Shown here one piece after another: positions 43,815 through 53,839 of a stretch of 64,000 nt of DNA. The notes beneath the pieces are model-generated. The model was not told the origin of the DNA. It made no database searches and worked only from the letters and a program-made list of their open reading frames with translations. Origin of the DNA: Nitrospinaceae bacterium (GTDB lineage: Bacteria > Nitrospinota > Nitrospinia > Nitrospinales > Nitrospinaceae); contig JAJDBF010000031.1 in NCBI GenBank assembly GCA_029261535.1, positions 1 to 64,000 of the forward strand, in the 5' to 3' direction. A program made the translations under genes and the position numbers. Position 1 is the stretch's first letter. Every line of letters starts with the position of its first letter.

Positions 43815-44946
43815 TTATGATTTTTGTCCGGATGAATCCGAGTCCTTGGTAACGCCCAGCAGGAACGCCTCGATAAACCGATCGAGGTCGCCGTCAAGCA
43901 CAGCATCGACATTGCCGCTTTCCACGCCAGTGCGCAAGTCTTTGACCATGCGATAAGGGTGCAGAACATAGGACCGTATCTGACTACCCCACTCGATTTT
44001 TTTCTTCTTCTTTTCCATTTCCTTTTTTTCTTCTTCCTGTTTTTCGCGTTCCGCTTCAAACAAACGTGCCTTCAGCACCTTCATGGCAGAAGCCTTGTTC
44101 TTGTGTTGCGAACGTTCGTTCTGACATTGCACGACAATCCCGCTCGGTTTGTGGGTGATGCGAACGGCGGAATCAGTGGTGTTGACACCCTGCCCTCCCG
44201 GCCCGGAAGCGCGGTACACATCGATCTTGAGATCGTCTTCCTTTATTTCGATATCAATATCGTCTTCCACTTCCGGATAAACGAACACCGACGCGAACGA
44301 AGTGTGCCGACGCTTGTTGGCATCGAACGGCGATATGCGCACCAGCCGATGCACCCCGATTTCAGACCGCAGGTAACCGTAGGCATACTCACCGATAATA
44401 TGCACCGTCGCGCTTTTGATGCCAGCCTCTTCACCGTATTGCATATCGAGCACATCCACTTTGTAGCCGCGCACCTCACCCCAACGCAGGTACATGCGGA
44501 ACAACATCTGCGCCCAGTCCTGCGACTCGGTACCGCCCGCACCGGAGTTGATCGACACCAGCGCGTTGTTGCTGTCCTGATCGCCGGAGAGCATCGCCTT
44601 GAGTTCCGCTTCGCCCAGTTGTTTTTCGAGACTCGCCACCATGGCGGCGCACTCGTCCAGCAGGGAGTCGTCATTCTCCTCTTCCGACATGGCGACCAAA
44701 GTTTCCAGGTCTTCTTTTTCTTTATGGAGGTCTTCCCAGATCTGAACGCTTCTCTGCAGGGTCGAACGACGTTTGAGGATTTTTTGTGCGGCGGTGTTAT
44801 CGTCCCAGAAATTGGGTTCAGCAACTTCTACATCGAGAGGAGCCAGTTCTTTCAGCTTGCCATCGACGTCAAAGAAACTCCCGGATGCGGTCGATTCGCG
44901 TGGCGAGGTCCTGGGTTTTCTTTTTAATTTCTTCAATCAACATCAT
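43815..44946 (-). CDS. prfB: Peptide chain release factor 2 with programmed +1 frameshift
   Basis: RF2 recognises UGA and UAA stop codons and triggers peptide release. The protein has the SPF tripeptide (RISPFDANKRRH), the catalytic GGQ (GPGGQGVNTTDS) and a normal length of about 376. The gene is not one open frame. Starting at ATG 44946, the first 25 codons (MMLIEEIKKKTQDLA...REFL) end at an in-frame UGA at codon 26 (44871-44869). A +1 shift at CTT TGA C continues into DVDGKLKELAP. The upstream CGGGAG with a three-base spacer (TTT) is the internal Shine-Dalgarno. This equals the E. coli prfB autoregulation site, including the codon 26 position. Confidence 0.96.
44868..44883 (-). promoter_or_regulatory. 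prfB: Programmed ribosomal frameshift site of prfB
   Basis: Minus-strand sequence CCGGGAGTTTCTTTGAC. GGGAG pairs with the 16S rRNA end, CTT slips to TTT, and UGA is the poorly terminating stop when RF2 is scarce. Confidence 0.95.
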
Positions 44947-45520
44947 GTGTCCTGATTAATAATGAAACGGTAAATAATTCGTTCGGATTTGTGCAGATAA
45001 TCTGGGGCACGACAGGCAACAGAAAACATTTTGCTATGCGCTCAAAAGCCGTTGCCAGCTCAATACAGGTCCGCCCGTTGCCCGTCCGGCGAGGACAGGC
45101 AGGGGGTATTGTCTCCAATCCTTATCCGGAATGCAAGAAAGAGTGCGTTGGGGTCGGCTTCCAAACAGTTGACCCGCATGACCGGGTTCATTATACTACG
45201 GGCGTGGATATGAGCCCGTATCCATCGTCTTTTCAAATCCATCCCGGCGAACCGCCACCTCCCAGATTTTTCTTAACTCAAGGGAACCTCTGAAAATTGT
45301 TTCTGGTCGCGAGGTGCTTGCGCACGGCAAACAAACTGTTCCCTTGTCAAACAAGAGGGCGCGAACTGCCGATACTGAAAATTTCGAATTGCCAGAGGCC
45401 CCTTAAGATATCTCCGGCGGAATCCGAAAAAGCTAAAAGGCAAGCTCCACTAAAATTTTCCCAATAAACTTGCCGGGTGACCCCGCTATTCAAACACCGC
45501 CCGGCCTGCATGCGGACTCC
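44947..45520. other. Intergenic stretch of about 570 bp with repeat element
   Basis: Positions 45023-45045 (AAAACATTTTGCTATGCG) recur at 34631. Positions 45282-45402 are a copy of the roughly 120-bp element. No gene or promoter is clear; the divergent starts of prfB and the GT-TPR gene lie at the two ends. Confidence 0.6.
45282..45402 (+). repeat. Roughly 120-bp element with inverted ends, copy 2
   Basis: Left end GGGAACCTCTGAAAATTG and right end CGAATTGCCAGAGGCCCC are imperfect inverted repeats. Interior blocks GGTCGCGAGGTGCTTGCGC and ACGGCAAAC match the reverse complement of 22720-22837. Confidence 0.78.
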
Positions 45521-47905
45521 ATGAACACCCTGCACCTCGTATTCCCGGTTCTGATCGTCATCGCCGTTTTTGCCATGCGCTGGCCGCACTTGCGGTTTCC
45601 GCTAGACGAAGATATGGCGACCTATACCTACATCGCCAGGTTCCGTAATCGTGGCCTCAAGTGGAAACGCGATGCGTTTCTTTTTCTGTATCCCATCTGG
45701 CGACTGCAGTTGATCGACCGCATTTACGGCAAGCCCGAAGGAGGCCCGGCGCGAGCCCGGCTTTTCATTGCGGGTCACCACGCCATCACGGGCATCGCGA
45801 CCTACGCGCTGGTGTTCACCCTGTCCGGAAATATCTGGTCAGCTTTTGTTGCAGGATTGCTCTCGGCTTTTTTCCTCACCTCTCCATCTCTGGAAGCGGA
45901 ATCTTTCAGCACCGAGCCCTGCTACCTGCCTTTTCTGTTAACCGGATTCTGGCTGGCGTTACTCGGACCGGCTTACGCTGTGTTTGCCGGTCTTGCCTGG
46001 GGATTGATGATCATCGGTAAACTCACTACTGCGGTTTATGTTCCGGCCTTCCTTATTTTGATGTGGGTGGAGCAAGGAGCGGAGGCGACCTTCAGTGCCT
46101 TCGTTGCCGCAGGTTTGATCGTGTCTGCCTCGACTGCTTTCGATGCGGCTCGGGGTTTTCTCGATGCCGAATCCCTGACGCAAATAAAGGCACGCATGAT
46201 CGCGACCCTGCGCACCGCGCAACGCGACCCATTACTCCCGCGAATGGTCGGTGACCTGAAACTGATTGGCAAAGAAACTCTGCCGCTGTGGCTGTTGGGA
46301 CTTCCCGCGCTTGCCGGTGCCCTGATCGGACCCAAAGGCGACTGGCTGATCGTCCTCATCGGAATCACACTGTTTATCCTTTTGGCACAGCGGGCCTTCA
46401 CGCGTTATCACTACACGCCGTTCATCGCCATCCTGACCATCACCACTGGTCTTGGGCTGGCGCAATTGAGTGCGCTTGGTGGCTGGCTTGGACCGACCAT
46501 CATTTGCGCATGGTTCGCTACACTCGTGCTCACCATCAAGCTACAACTGCCGTTTTACCTGAGACCAACGGACAAAGAAACTCTGGCGCGCTACGGCAAA
46601 TTTGAACAACTGATCTACCTGCCCTATCTCGGCAAACTATTAAAACGGCTACTGCGGCTTCGTGGCAAAGACGAAGGCCGACTGTACGTCTGGGGCAACT
46701 TCACCCAACTCTACCATTACACCGATTGCCCGGCGGCCGACACCTATGTCTATTATGCAATGGGGCCGTGGTTGAACCCGGGACTGGAACCGATCTTCGA
46801 TACCATCATCGGCGGCCTGATGCGACACCAGCCAGCTTATCTTGTGCAAGCTTACCCGGATTTTGACCCCACTCTGCTCAAAGAAATCACCGGCCTCGAA
46901 TACGCCCTGGTCAAAACCGTGCTGGCCCGTTATCCGGTTTACCGCCTGAACCAGGCCACCACGCCAGCGCAGGATCCACTCAAACTGACCTGGATGGAAA
47001 AATGTGGATTGATGGAGCGCCTGACCAAGGGCCGCCATATGCCTGGCATCTCCGATACCGACCTTTTGCGCGGACGCGAGTTGAAAGCCTTGTCCGAGTG
47101 CAGAAAACTGGTCAACCGTAATCCGTCGGACCGGGACGGACGTATTTTTCTCGGGGAGCTGTGCAGTCGTTTCGGCCTGCAACGTCAGTCGGCGGACATG
47201 TTCGAGTGGGTGGTGGCGCACCACCCTCAATTACCGCAAGTGCGTCTCCTGTTGGCAGGACAAAAAATCATTCTCGGAGATAATGACGAAGCGCGGTTCC
47301 TCATCAAAGATGAAATCCGCCTGTTCGGACAATCAACTGAAACGGTACAGATTCTGGGACGGCTCGAAAAAGCTGAAGGTGAATTTCGCAAAGCCATCGA
47401 CCATTTCCAGAATGCCATCGTCGATGCACCGGAACGCTGGGACCTCAGGCTGGAACAGGCCGACTGTTATGAACGCCTGATGGAACCCGCCTCGGCGCGC
47501 AAACGATTCCTGCAAGTATGGGAAGGCGCGACAGAAAAAAGTGAAGACGGATTCCGCGCTCAATCAGCGGTGGGCCTCGCCCGTATCGGTGCCATTGTCA
47601 ATCCGGAATCGGCCAGCCTCGGCGACTTCTGCCACAAGGCACCGGACAACACCGCCCTCGCCTACGCCCATGCCTCGGCTTTGGAACGCGAGGGTCATAA
47701 CGATCAAGCGCGCGACCTGTTTGAATTGCTGACAAACCGGATGCAAACCGACATCTTGCAAGCGAGCGCCTGGTTTCGCCTGGCACGACTCTCTGAAGGA
47801 GAAAAGCGCGAGCGTTGCCTTACGGAATGTATAAGGCGCAACCCCTATCACTACGCCGCGCAGGAAATGAAATCAGTGTGGGAGGAAAGCAATGTCCCGG
47901 CCTAA
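45521..47905 (+). CDS. GT-C-like membrane glycosyltransferase with TPR tail
   Basis: About 794 residues from the ATG at 45521. The N-terminal half (to about 350) has 10 to 12 membrane segments; its first loop has LRFPLDEDMATYTYIARF, an acidic motif like those of GT39/GT83 enzymes. A middle region (about 350-500) has the Trp- and Tyr-rich segments VWGNFTQLYHYTDCPAA and ALVKTVLARYPVYRL. The C-terminal 270 residues are TPR-like repeats (ECRKLVNRNPSDRDGRIFLG; FQNAIVDAPERWDLRLEQ), ending ECIRRNPYHYAAQEM. It overlaps the next gene by 14 bp. It should glycosylate on the periplasmic side, with the TPR tail in the same or the cytoplasmic compartment. Confidence 0.85.
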   Translation: MNTLHLVFPVLIVIAVFAMRWPHLRFPLDEDMATYTYIARFRNRGLKWKRDAFLFLYPIWRLQLIDRIYGKPEGGPARARLFIAGHHAITGIATYALVFTLSGNIWSAFVAGLLSAFFLTSPSLEAESFSTEPCYLPFLLTGFWLALLGPAYAVFAGLAWGLMIIGKLTTAVYVPAFLILMWVEQGAEATFSAFVAAGLIVSASTAFDAARGFLDAESLTQIKARMIATLRTAQRDPLLPRMVGDLKLIGKETLPLWLLGLPALAGALIGPKGDWLIVLIGITLFILLAQRAFTRYHYTPFIAILTITTGLGLAQLSALGGWLGPTIICAWFATLVLTIKLQLPFYLRPTDKETLARYGKFEQLIYLPYLGKLLKRLLRLRGKDEGRLYVWGNFTQLYHYTDCPAADTYVYYAMGPWLNPGLEPIFDTIIGGLMRHQPAYLVQAYPDFDPTLLKEITGLEYALVKTVLARYPVYRLNQATTPAQDPLKLTWMEKCGLMERLTKGRHMPGISDTDLLRGRELKALSECRKLVNRNPSDRDGRIFLGELCSRFGLQRQSADMFEWVVAHHPQLPQVRLLLAGQKIILGDNDEARFLIKDEIRLFGQSTETVQILGRLEKAEGEFRKAIDHFQNAIVDAPERWDLRLEQADCYERLMEPASARKRFLQVWEGATEKSEDGFRAQSAVGLARIGAIVNPESASLGDFCHKAPDNTALAYAHASALEREGHNDQARDLFELLTNRMQTDILQASAWFRLARLSEGEKRERCLTECIRRNPYHYAAQEMKSVWEESNVPA

Positions 47906-50288
47906 AAAATGCGTGGCCGTTTTCGCCACCGAACCTGTCACCGGGAAAATTGGCGGGCTTGGGGTGCGTCAACTGGAAGTGGCACGCGAGTTGTCGCGTC
48001 ATTTTGAGGTGCGCCTGCTCACTCCGTTCAAGGTCACCGCGAACGACGAACCGTTTCCGATCAAACAAATTATTTACGAACAACCCGCTACCCTGACACC
48101 GCATGTGAAATGGGCGGATTCCATTTACGCTATCGCCCTGTCCGTATTGCCGATTGCCCGGCGACATAATAAACCAGTGGCAGCAGACCTGCTGGTGCCT
48201 GAATATTTTGAAAACCTGGAAGGCATGCCGCTCGATATTTTTCACGCTCAGGAAAAATGCGACCGCTTCGGGCACACCATTTCGCGCACCGCAAAATTAC
48301 TGAACTCGGCGGATTTCTTTCTCGCACCGACCGAACGTGGCCGGGATTACTATCTCGGTCAACTGACTTTGCTGGGTCGCCTGCACCCGGACGACTACAA
48401 GCACGATCCGCAATTCCGCTCGCTGATCGATGTCGCGCCTTTTGGCATCCCAGACCGTGAACCGCGCAAAGGCCAACCGCTGTTTCGTGGTCAATTGCCC
48501 AACGTCGGTGCGGATGATTTTATCCTGCTGTGGGGCGGGTCGCTCGCCAACTGGTTTGATGCCATGACCCCACTCAAAGCTGTTGCCCGACTCAGAAAAA
48601 AATACCCGAAGCTCAAATTGATCTTCACCGGAAGCAAACACCCGGTCTGGGGCAAACTTCCTTCTGCCTACGAGGAAGTGGTTAAGTTTTCCAAACAGAA
48701 AAAGATGTTTGAGGAAAATATTTTTATTTTTTCGGACTGGGTGCCTTATGAAGAACACGACCGTTATTTAACGGAATCCTCTGCCGGGGTCTCTACGTTT
48801 TACGATCACATTGAAAATCATTTTTCCTTTCGCATTCGAGTGCTCGACTATCTCTGGGGCAACCTGCCGGTTCTGACCAACCCCGGCAACACGCAAAGCG
48901 AATTCATCGAGCGGCAGAATCTGGGATGCGTTGTTCCGTTTGAAAACGAAAAAGCCCTTGCAGATTCCATCGAATGGATGATGTGCAACCCGGATGAGAT
49001 GCAATTGCTCAGGAACAATATTCAGCAAGTGAAAAAAAGTTTTCACTGGTCAAAGGTGCTGGCACCGCTGGTCCGGTTTTGTCACGAACCGAGGCGCACT
49101 GTCTCGTTGTTCGACGATCAGGGTATTCCCGATGATCGTAAGCAGATGTCGGCAACCTTTGTCTTCGACCCGAACCAGTTCGCGGATACCGTGCCGAATC
49201 ATCCGGCCTTTCAGCTCACCCTGGCAAGCACTGCGCACAAGGCGGGGGACACCGCGTCCGCAGCCTCGCACCTTCTGCAATACCTCGACCTGTACGGCAC
49301 CGGTCTTGAGTCTTCGCTGTTCAAAAATCCTCTATTTGAGTTGACCACGGATTTTCCATTTGCCTTGTTAAAGGAACTGATGCCAGATCATCCGCACGCT
49401 CTTTTGCTTGATGCCAAACTGGCGCTGGAGTCCAACGATCCTGATCGGGCGCAGTCGCTGGTGGAAGAGGAAGTCTCGCTGTTTGGCGAGTGTCCGGAAG
49501 CTGTGTTTCTTGAAGGTCTCATCTATCAACAGCGGGGAATGCACGCCGAGGCGGTGACACCGTTTCAGCAGGTCGTCGACAGTTTGCCCGGTCACCTGCC
49601 GTTTCTTTTGCCACTGGCGGACTCTCTGGTCGCCTCTGGAAATTCCGGCAAGGCGCGCCGGTTATACACCCGCATCTGGCGCGAATCACTCACCGGTCCG
49701 CACTCTGGCGAAGAATGGTTGCGCACCCGCGTTGCCCTGGCCATCTCAAAAATGGACAGAGGCCTCCGACCGGAGCTTGACACCCTCAATAAATATTTCA
49801 GTCGCGATCGCACCAACGAAACCCTGGCGCACCTTGTCGCCGCGCAACTGGAGCTGGAAGGTAAACGGCTGGAAAAAAACGGTGATGGCGCAACCGCCAA
49901 ATCGTTCTACCAGACCGCCTGGAAGCAAAATGGAAAAACGTCTGGCGAAGGCTGGATCCGGGTGGTCGCCGCGCTCAACTTGGCAAAGCTTGAAAGAGAC
50001 AGTAAACCGGAAATCGAAACACTCAATCATTGTCTGAGCTGTGACCCGGAAAACGAGCGGCTTGCCTATGCGGTCGCTTCCACCCTGGAGCGGCAGGGCC
50101 AGAAACTCGAAGCACGTAATATGTTTAAAAGATTCACCACCTCGTTCAAAGATCGCTCCATTCTTGGTAGTGTGTGGTACCGACTCGCGCTCCTGTCACC
50201 AAAAAGCAAGCAAAAACAAATGGTTAGGAAGTGCCTGGCGTTTCACCCCAACCACCGGGCGGCACGCGACCTCCTGCGCTCCCTGTAA
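47892..50288 (+). CDS. GT4-type glycosyltransferase with TPR tail
   Basis: A 798-residue soluble protein. The N-terminal half (about 1-400) has a GT-B-like fold: IGGLGVRQLEVARELSRHFE, DDFILLWGGSLANWFDAMTP, LKLIFTGSK and RIRVLDYLWGNLPVLTNPGN. The C-terminal 380 residues carry TPR-like repeats (HAEAVTPFQQVVDSLPGHLP; ETLNHCLSCDPENERLAYAV) and end KCLAFHPNHRAARDLLRSL, like the ending of the previous protein. The start overlaps that gene. It may act at the cytoplasmic face in the same glycan pathway. Confidence 0.85.
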   Translation: MSRPKKCVAVFATEPVTGKIGGLGVRQLEVARELSRHFEVRLLTPFKVTANDEPFPIKQIIYEQPATLTPHVKWADSIYAIALSVLPIARRHNKPVAADLLVPEYFENLEGMPLDIFHAQEKCDRFGHTISRTAKLLNSADFFLAPTERGRDYYLGQLTLLGRLHPDDYKHDPQFRSLIDVAPFGIPDREPRKGQPLFRGQLPNVGADDFILLWGGSLANWFDAMTPLKAVARLRKKYPKLKLIFTGSKHPVWGKLPSAYEEVVKFSKQKKMFEENIFIFSDWVPYEEHDRYLTESSAGVSTFYDHIENHFSFRIRVLDYLWGNLPVLTNPGNTQSEFIERQNLGCVVPFENEKALADSIEWMMCNPDEMQLLRNNIQQVKKSFHWSKVLAPLVRFCHEPRRTVSLFDDQGIPDDRKQMSATFVFDPNQFADTVPNHPAFQLTLASTAHKAGDTASAASHLLQYLDLYGTGLESSLFKNPLFELTTDFPFALLKELMPDHPHALLLDAKLALESNDPDRAQSLVEEEVSLFGECPEAVFLEGLIYQQRGMHAEAVTPFQQVVDSLPGHLPFLLPLADSLVASGNSGKARRLYTRIWRESLTGPHSGEEWLRTRVALAISKMDRGLRPELDTLNKYFSRDRTNETLAHLVAAQLELEGKRLEKNGDGATAKSFYQTAWKQNGKTSGEGWIRVVAALNLAKLERDSKPEIETLNHCLSCDPENERLAYAVASTLERQGQKLEARNMFKRFTTSFKDRSILGSVWYRLALLSPKSKQKQMVRKCLAFHPNHRAARDLLRSL

Positions 50289-50467
50289 ATCAACGCCTCT
50301 GGCTTTTGCTCAAGATTTTCTTGTAGAAACCCGAAAAGATATTGATACCCCTTTAGGGTAAACTCTTTTGTTCATAATCCTTTTTCAAGGGACTTTGTGG
50401 TCGGCAGACCTCGCGGTCAGCAGATTTTGCTGTCAATCTTGTCTGCCACCTATAGTCAGGACACGAT
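50289..50467. other. Short intergenic segment with hairpin and repeat piece
   Basis: TACCCCTTTAGGGTA (about 50346-50360) forms a small hairpin followed by a few T, a weak terminator candidate. GTCGGCAGACCTCGCGGTCA (about 50401-50420) belongs to the dispersed GACCGCAAGGTC-type family. Confidence 0.45.
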
Positions 50468-52279
50468 ATGAAAATCCTCGTTTGCCAACCTCCGGGGCGG
50501 TTCCCCGGAGATCGTTACGTTTGCCCGTTTCCCAGCAGATGGACCAGCATGTTCCAGAGCTATCCGGTTTTCATCTACTACCCTTACCAGTTGGCGTACC
50601 TGAGCACATTGCTCAAGCGGGAATTCCCGAACGATTACGTCAAACTGATTGACGGCACCTATCTGCGCTTCACGGCGGAGGATTACATTCAGTACATGGA
50701 ACTGGAAAAGCCGGACTGGCTGATTTTTGAAGTCGACACGGTGACCTATAACGAAAGTCTGCGCGTCGCCAAAGCCCTGAAGGCCAAGTACGGAACGCGG
50801 GTCATCATCACCGGGCAATACCCGACGGCGTTTCCGGAAAAAGTGATTGCGGACGGCATGGATTACGCCTGCATCGGCGAATTCGAATATGCGGTGGTCG
50901 ACATCCTGAACGGGCTCGATCCGAAAACCATTTCCGGTGTCTACCCGAACAGCTACCGCAAGGTGTTGGATATCGATTCCCTGCCCGACCCGGAAGACGA
51001 GGATATCCGGCGCATCGATTACAGTTATTGCGGCGGACACCGCTGGACCAAATTCCGCGAGATCGAAGTCCACGCTTCACGCGGTTGCCCCTACACCTGC
51101 GACTTCTGCGTGGCGGGCACGGTCTACTATGAAAAAGAAAACTGGCGCTTCCGCAGTCCGCATCGCATCGTTGCCGAGATAGAAAACCTCAGGCGCAAGT
51201 ATCCGGAGATGGAAGGTTGCTGGTTCAACGAAGAGACCCACATCATCCGCAAAAAAGACATCATGTCGTTTTGCCAGGCATTGATCGACTCCGGCAACAA
51301 TGACCTGCGCTATGAGGCGATGGCCAACCATCAGCGCATTGATGAAGAAATTCTGGAGATGATCAAAAAAGCCGGCTACTACAAACTGCGGCTTGGCATC
51401 GAAACCATCGATGAAGCCACCGGGCAGAGCATCGGTCGAAAAACCAAAGCTGATCGCCTGCACAGCCTGCTTCGCTCCGCCAAAAAACTGGGTATCGAAA
51501 TCTACGGCACGTTCATGATCGGTGCTTCCGGATCGACGCCGCAAGGGGATTTGAAGACTATCGAATATGGCAAGAAACTGATCTCGGAAGACCTCATTTC
51601 CAGCTGGCAATGTTCGATCTCGGTGCCGCATCCGGGCACCACCTTTCATAAAAAAGCAATGGAACATGGATGGCTGGCCACCAATGATCTCGAATCCTTC
51701 AACGGCTCCAGCGGAACCGTTGTCAGTTATCCCAACTACTCCAGCGAACAGATCATGGAGTCGGTGCAACTGATGAGCCGCGAATTCCGCGATGCCCGCA
51801 CGCAGGATACGGTCCGACCGAGGCGATCCATCGCAGCAGAAAAAACTGCCATCCTGAAACAAGACAAACCGGAAATCGACAGGCGGGTCAAGGCGATGAA
51901 CGCGCGTTTTGAAACCGACCCGCAAGGGGCGAGCGAGGAAGCTAAAAAGATTCTGGAAGTATTTCCACAGTTGCTCAGTCCGCGTTATGTCATTGGCAAA
52001 GTGGCGGCACAAGAGGGTCAATTGCAGAAGGCTCGCGAGCAGTTTGAATACATTTACAAGACAGCGGTCGACTACGACGATGCGCTGATGTTCGGGGCAG
52101 GTTCGCATTATCGGCTCGGCATGATCTGCATGGAAGAAAACAAACGCGACGAAGCCCTGCAACATTTTAAAATGTGCATGCACCTCAGTCCCGATCACAA
52201 GGAAGCAAGGAAGCAATACTGGCAACTGATTCCGGAAACCGTGCCCGAGGCCGAACCGGCTGAAGCTGTGGTGTCCTGA
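50468..52279 (+). CDS. B12-binding-type radical SAM enzyme with TPR tail
   Basis: A 603-residue cytoplasmic enzyme. The N-terminal 150 residues form the Rossmann-like region of the cobalamin-binding class (GTRVIITGQYPTAFPEKVIA, then CIGEFEYAVVDIL), without a clear DxHxxG motif. The radical SAM cluster is RGCPYTCDFC with Cys207, Cys211 and Cys214 (CX3CX2C). GTFMIGASG fits the later core. A C-terminal TPR-like region (about 470-600) ends HFKMCMHLSPDHKEARKQYW, similar to its neighbours' ends. It could methylate or rearrange a sugar or lipid. It starts the next group of genes after a 179-bp gap. Confidence 0.9.
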   Translation: MKILVCQPPGRFPGDRYVCPFPSRWTSMFQSYPVFIYYPYQLAYLSTLLKREFPNDYVKLIDGTYLRFTAEDYIQYMELEKPDWLIFEVDTVTYNESLRVAKALKAKYGTRVIITGQYPTAFPEKVIADGMDYACIGEFEYAVVDILNGLDPKTISGVYPNSYRKVLDIDSLPDPEDEDIRRIDYSYCGGHRWTKFREIEVHASRGCPYTCDFCVAGTVYYEKENWRFRSPHRIVAEIENLRRKYPEMEGCWFNEETHIIRKKDIMSFCQALIDSGNNDLRYEAMANHQRIDEEILEMIKKAGYYKLRLGIETIDEATGQSIGRKTKADRLHSLLRSAKKLGIEIYGTFMIGASGSTPQGDLKTIEYGKKLISEDLISSWQCSISVPHPGTTFHKKAMEHGWLATNDLESFNGSSGTVVSYPNYSSEQIMESVQLMSREFRDARTQDTVRPRRSIAAEKTAILKQDKPEIDRRVKAMNARFETDPQGASEEAKKILEVFPQLLSPRYVIGKVAAQEGQLQKAREQFEYIYKTAVDYDDALMFGAGSHYRLGMICMEENKRDEALQHFKMCMHLSPDHKEARKQYWQLIPETVPEAEPAEAVVS

Positions 52280-52302
52280 GCCTTTCACGCGAGCCCGTTA
52301 TT

Positions 52303-53742
52303 ATGTCCGGAACCTGCATCGTATTTTGCACCGCAAGGCCAGCCGATGTAAACCGTGCGTCTGAATTCACAAATTTTTCCGAAGACTACGTTCGCTATTT
52401 CGGGCCAGACTCCTCGCCCCTCAAAGATTCCAAAAATTTTAACTTCATCGACTGGGGTGACGGGCCTTTTACGTTTACAAAAGCGGTCTGCCATTTCGCC
52501 CGATTAAAATCCCTGGCACCGACGCGGGTGGTCCTGCCGCTCAACAACGAAAATGGCGATGGCTATACCTTACTTCGCCTGTTTGCTCTCGGGCTTTCAC
52601 GACACGCGGTGGAAGTGCCTCCGGGTGGCAAACCAAAAAATATTTCGACCAGCCAGATAATATCGCAAAAAGAAATCATCTGGCACACCGCGTTGATCTG
52701 GTTTTTCGATTGTATCGCTCCGATTCTCAGGCTCTGGTTGAGCACGCAAGCCCCGCCCGTTAGAGGCCACGCCCGGTCGCCGATCAAGCCCGAGACGGTC
52801 CAGGATTTTTACAACGAAGAGTCGCCCACCGTTTCCATCATTATCCGGACATTCAATGAAGCGCGCACTCTCGGTCAGACGCTTTCAGCCATCGCCGAAC
52901 AAAAGGGACCGACGCGCGAGGTCATTGTGATTGACTCGGGTTCGGAAGATGACACGGTCGCCATCGCCTGTTCGCATTCTCTGCGCGTGTATAAAATTTC
53001 AAAAGAATCGTTTCATTATTCAAGTGCCCTCAATCTGGGAGCGCGACTGGCACGCGGTTCGTATCTTGTCAACATCAGCGCGCATGCGGTACCGCAGTCC
53101 GACAGCTGGCTTGCCAACCTGATCGCGCCCATGCAGGAAGATGAAAAAGTCGCCGGAGTCTGTGGTCGCGAAATTCCGCTCGAAGACTGGGCGAGCCCGT
53201 TCGAGCGCAAATTGTTGCACGACATGTTCCGCCAGAAAAAACGGGTGATGACCGAGTCTTTCTTTTTCTCCAACGCCAATTCGGCGGTGCGGCGTGACCT
53301 GGCACTGGAGGTTCCGTTTGATGAGACCATCGATTGGGGAGAGGATCAGGTCTGGGCGCACGCAGTGCACCAACTTGGATTTAAAACGGTGTACACGCCG
53401 GATAGCCCGGTGGCGCACTCGCACAATCTGTCGATGATCGATTGCTTTGTCCGCACCCTCAAATTTCAGCGGACTCTGTTTCGCCGCATGCATCAGGACC
53501 GCGCCGACATCACCAATACGGAATTTCATTTGCGCTTGCCAGCACGCGCACTTTCGTTGCGTCGGTTCATCGGAGAGCACCGCCTGATGCCGGAGTTGCG
53601 CGCCTTTTTTACTTCCGCCTTTTGTGAGTACCTCAATTTCCTCGGAAGCGATATGGCGCACCGGGAAATTTTTCTTGCCCAACGCAAACCCTCCTGCGGC
53701 GGAAACAGTTGTCAGCCAAAAAAGGAAACGGTTCTGCCATGA
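52303..53742 (+). CDS. Glycosyltransferase family 2 with N-terminal extension
   Basis: A 479-residue protein. The first 165 residues are unlike known GT domains; they include a sequence VVLPLNNENGDGYTLLRLFA. The GT-A domain follows with VSIIIRTFNEARTLGQTLSA, VIDSGSEDDTVAIA and SSALNLGARLARGSYLVNIS. WGEDQVWAHAV is the later acidic motif. The region PVAHSHNLSM is typical of rhamnosyltransferase-like members. Two cysteines near the end (PSCGGNSC) may bind metal or be structural. It lies between two radical SAM genes. Confidence 0.9.
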   Translation: MSGTCIVFCTARPADVNRASEFTNFSEDYVRYFGPDSSPLKDSKNFNFIDWGDGPFTFTKAVCHFARLKSLAPTRVVLPLNNENGDGYTLLRLFALGLSRHAVEVPPGGKPKNISTSQIISQKEIIWHTALIWFFDCIAPILRLWLSTQAPPVRGHARSPIKPETVQDFYNEESPTVSIIIRTFNEARTLGQTLSAIAEQKGPTREVIVIDSGSEDDTVAIACSHSLRVYKISKESFHYSSALNLGARLARGSYLVNISAHAVPQSDSWLANLIAPMQEDEKVAGVCGREIPLEDWASPFERKLLHDMFRQKKRVMTESFFFSNANSAVRRDLALEVPFDETIDWGEDQVWAHAVHQLGFKTVYTPDSPVAHSHNLSMIDCFVRTLKFQRTLFRRMHQDRADITNTEFHLRLPARALSLRRFIGEHRLMPELRAFFTSAFCEYLNFLGSDMAHREIFLAQRKPSCGGNSCQPKKETVLP

Positions 53743-53839
53743 GAGCACCTCTAAAAACCGCGTTTGACCGTAAGTTCCCCTTGGTTTTAAAGGGGGAGCG
53801 AACTACCGGAACAGAAATTTTCAAATCATTAGAGGTCCC
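53743..53839 (+). repeat. Shortened copy of the roughly 120-bp element, next to a start codon
   Basis: GCACCTCTAAAAACC at the left and ATTAGAGGTCCC at the right are inverted ends. GCGAACTACCG and the CCCCTTGGTTTTAAAGG region match 45282-45402, but about 25 bp are missing. The right end supplies the AGAGGT that precedes the ATG at 53840. Confidence 0.65.

Noticed and set aside
44991-45293. A plus-strand frame of 100 codons upstream of the GT-TPR gene
   Set aside because: It crosses repeat sequence and has unusual composition; no start signal or homology is recognisable.
45282-45402. Possible insertion-sequence remnant with transposase
   Set aside because: The inverted ends are real, but the interior has no coding frame and no transposase motif; kept only as a repeat element.
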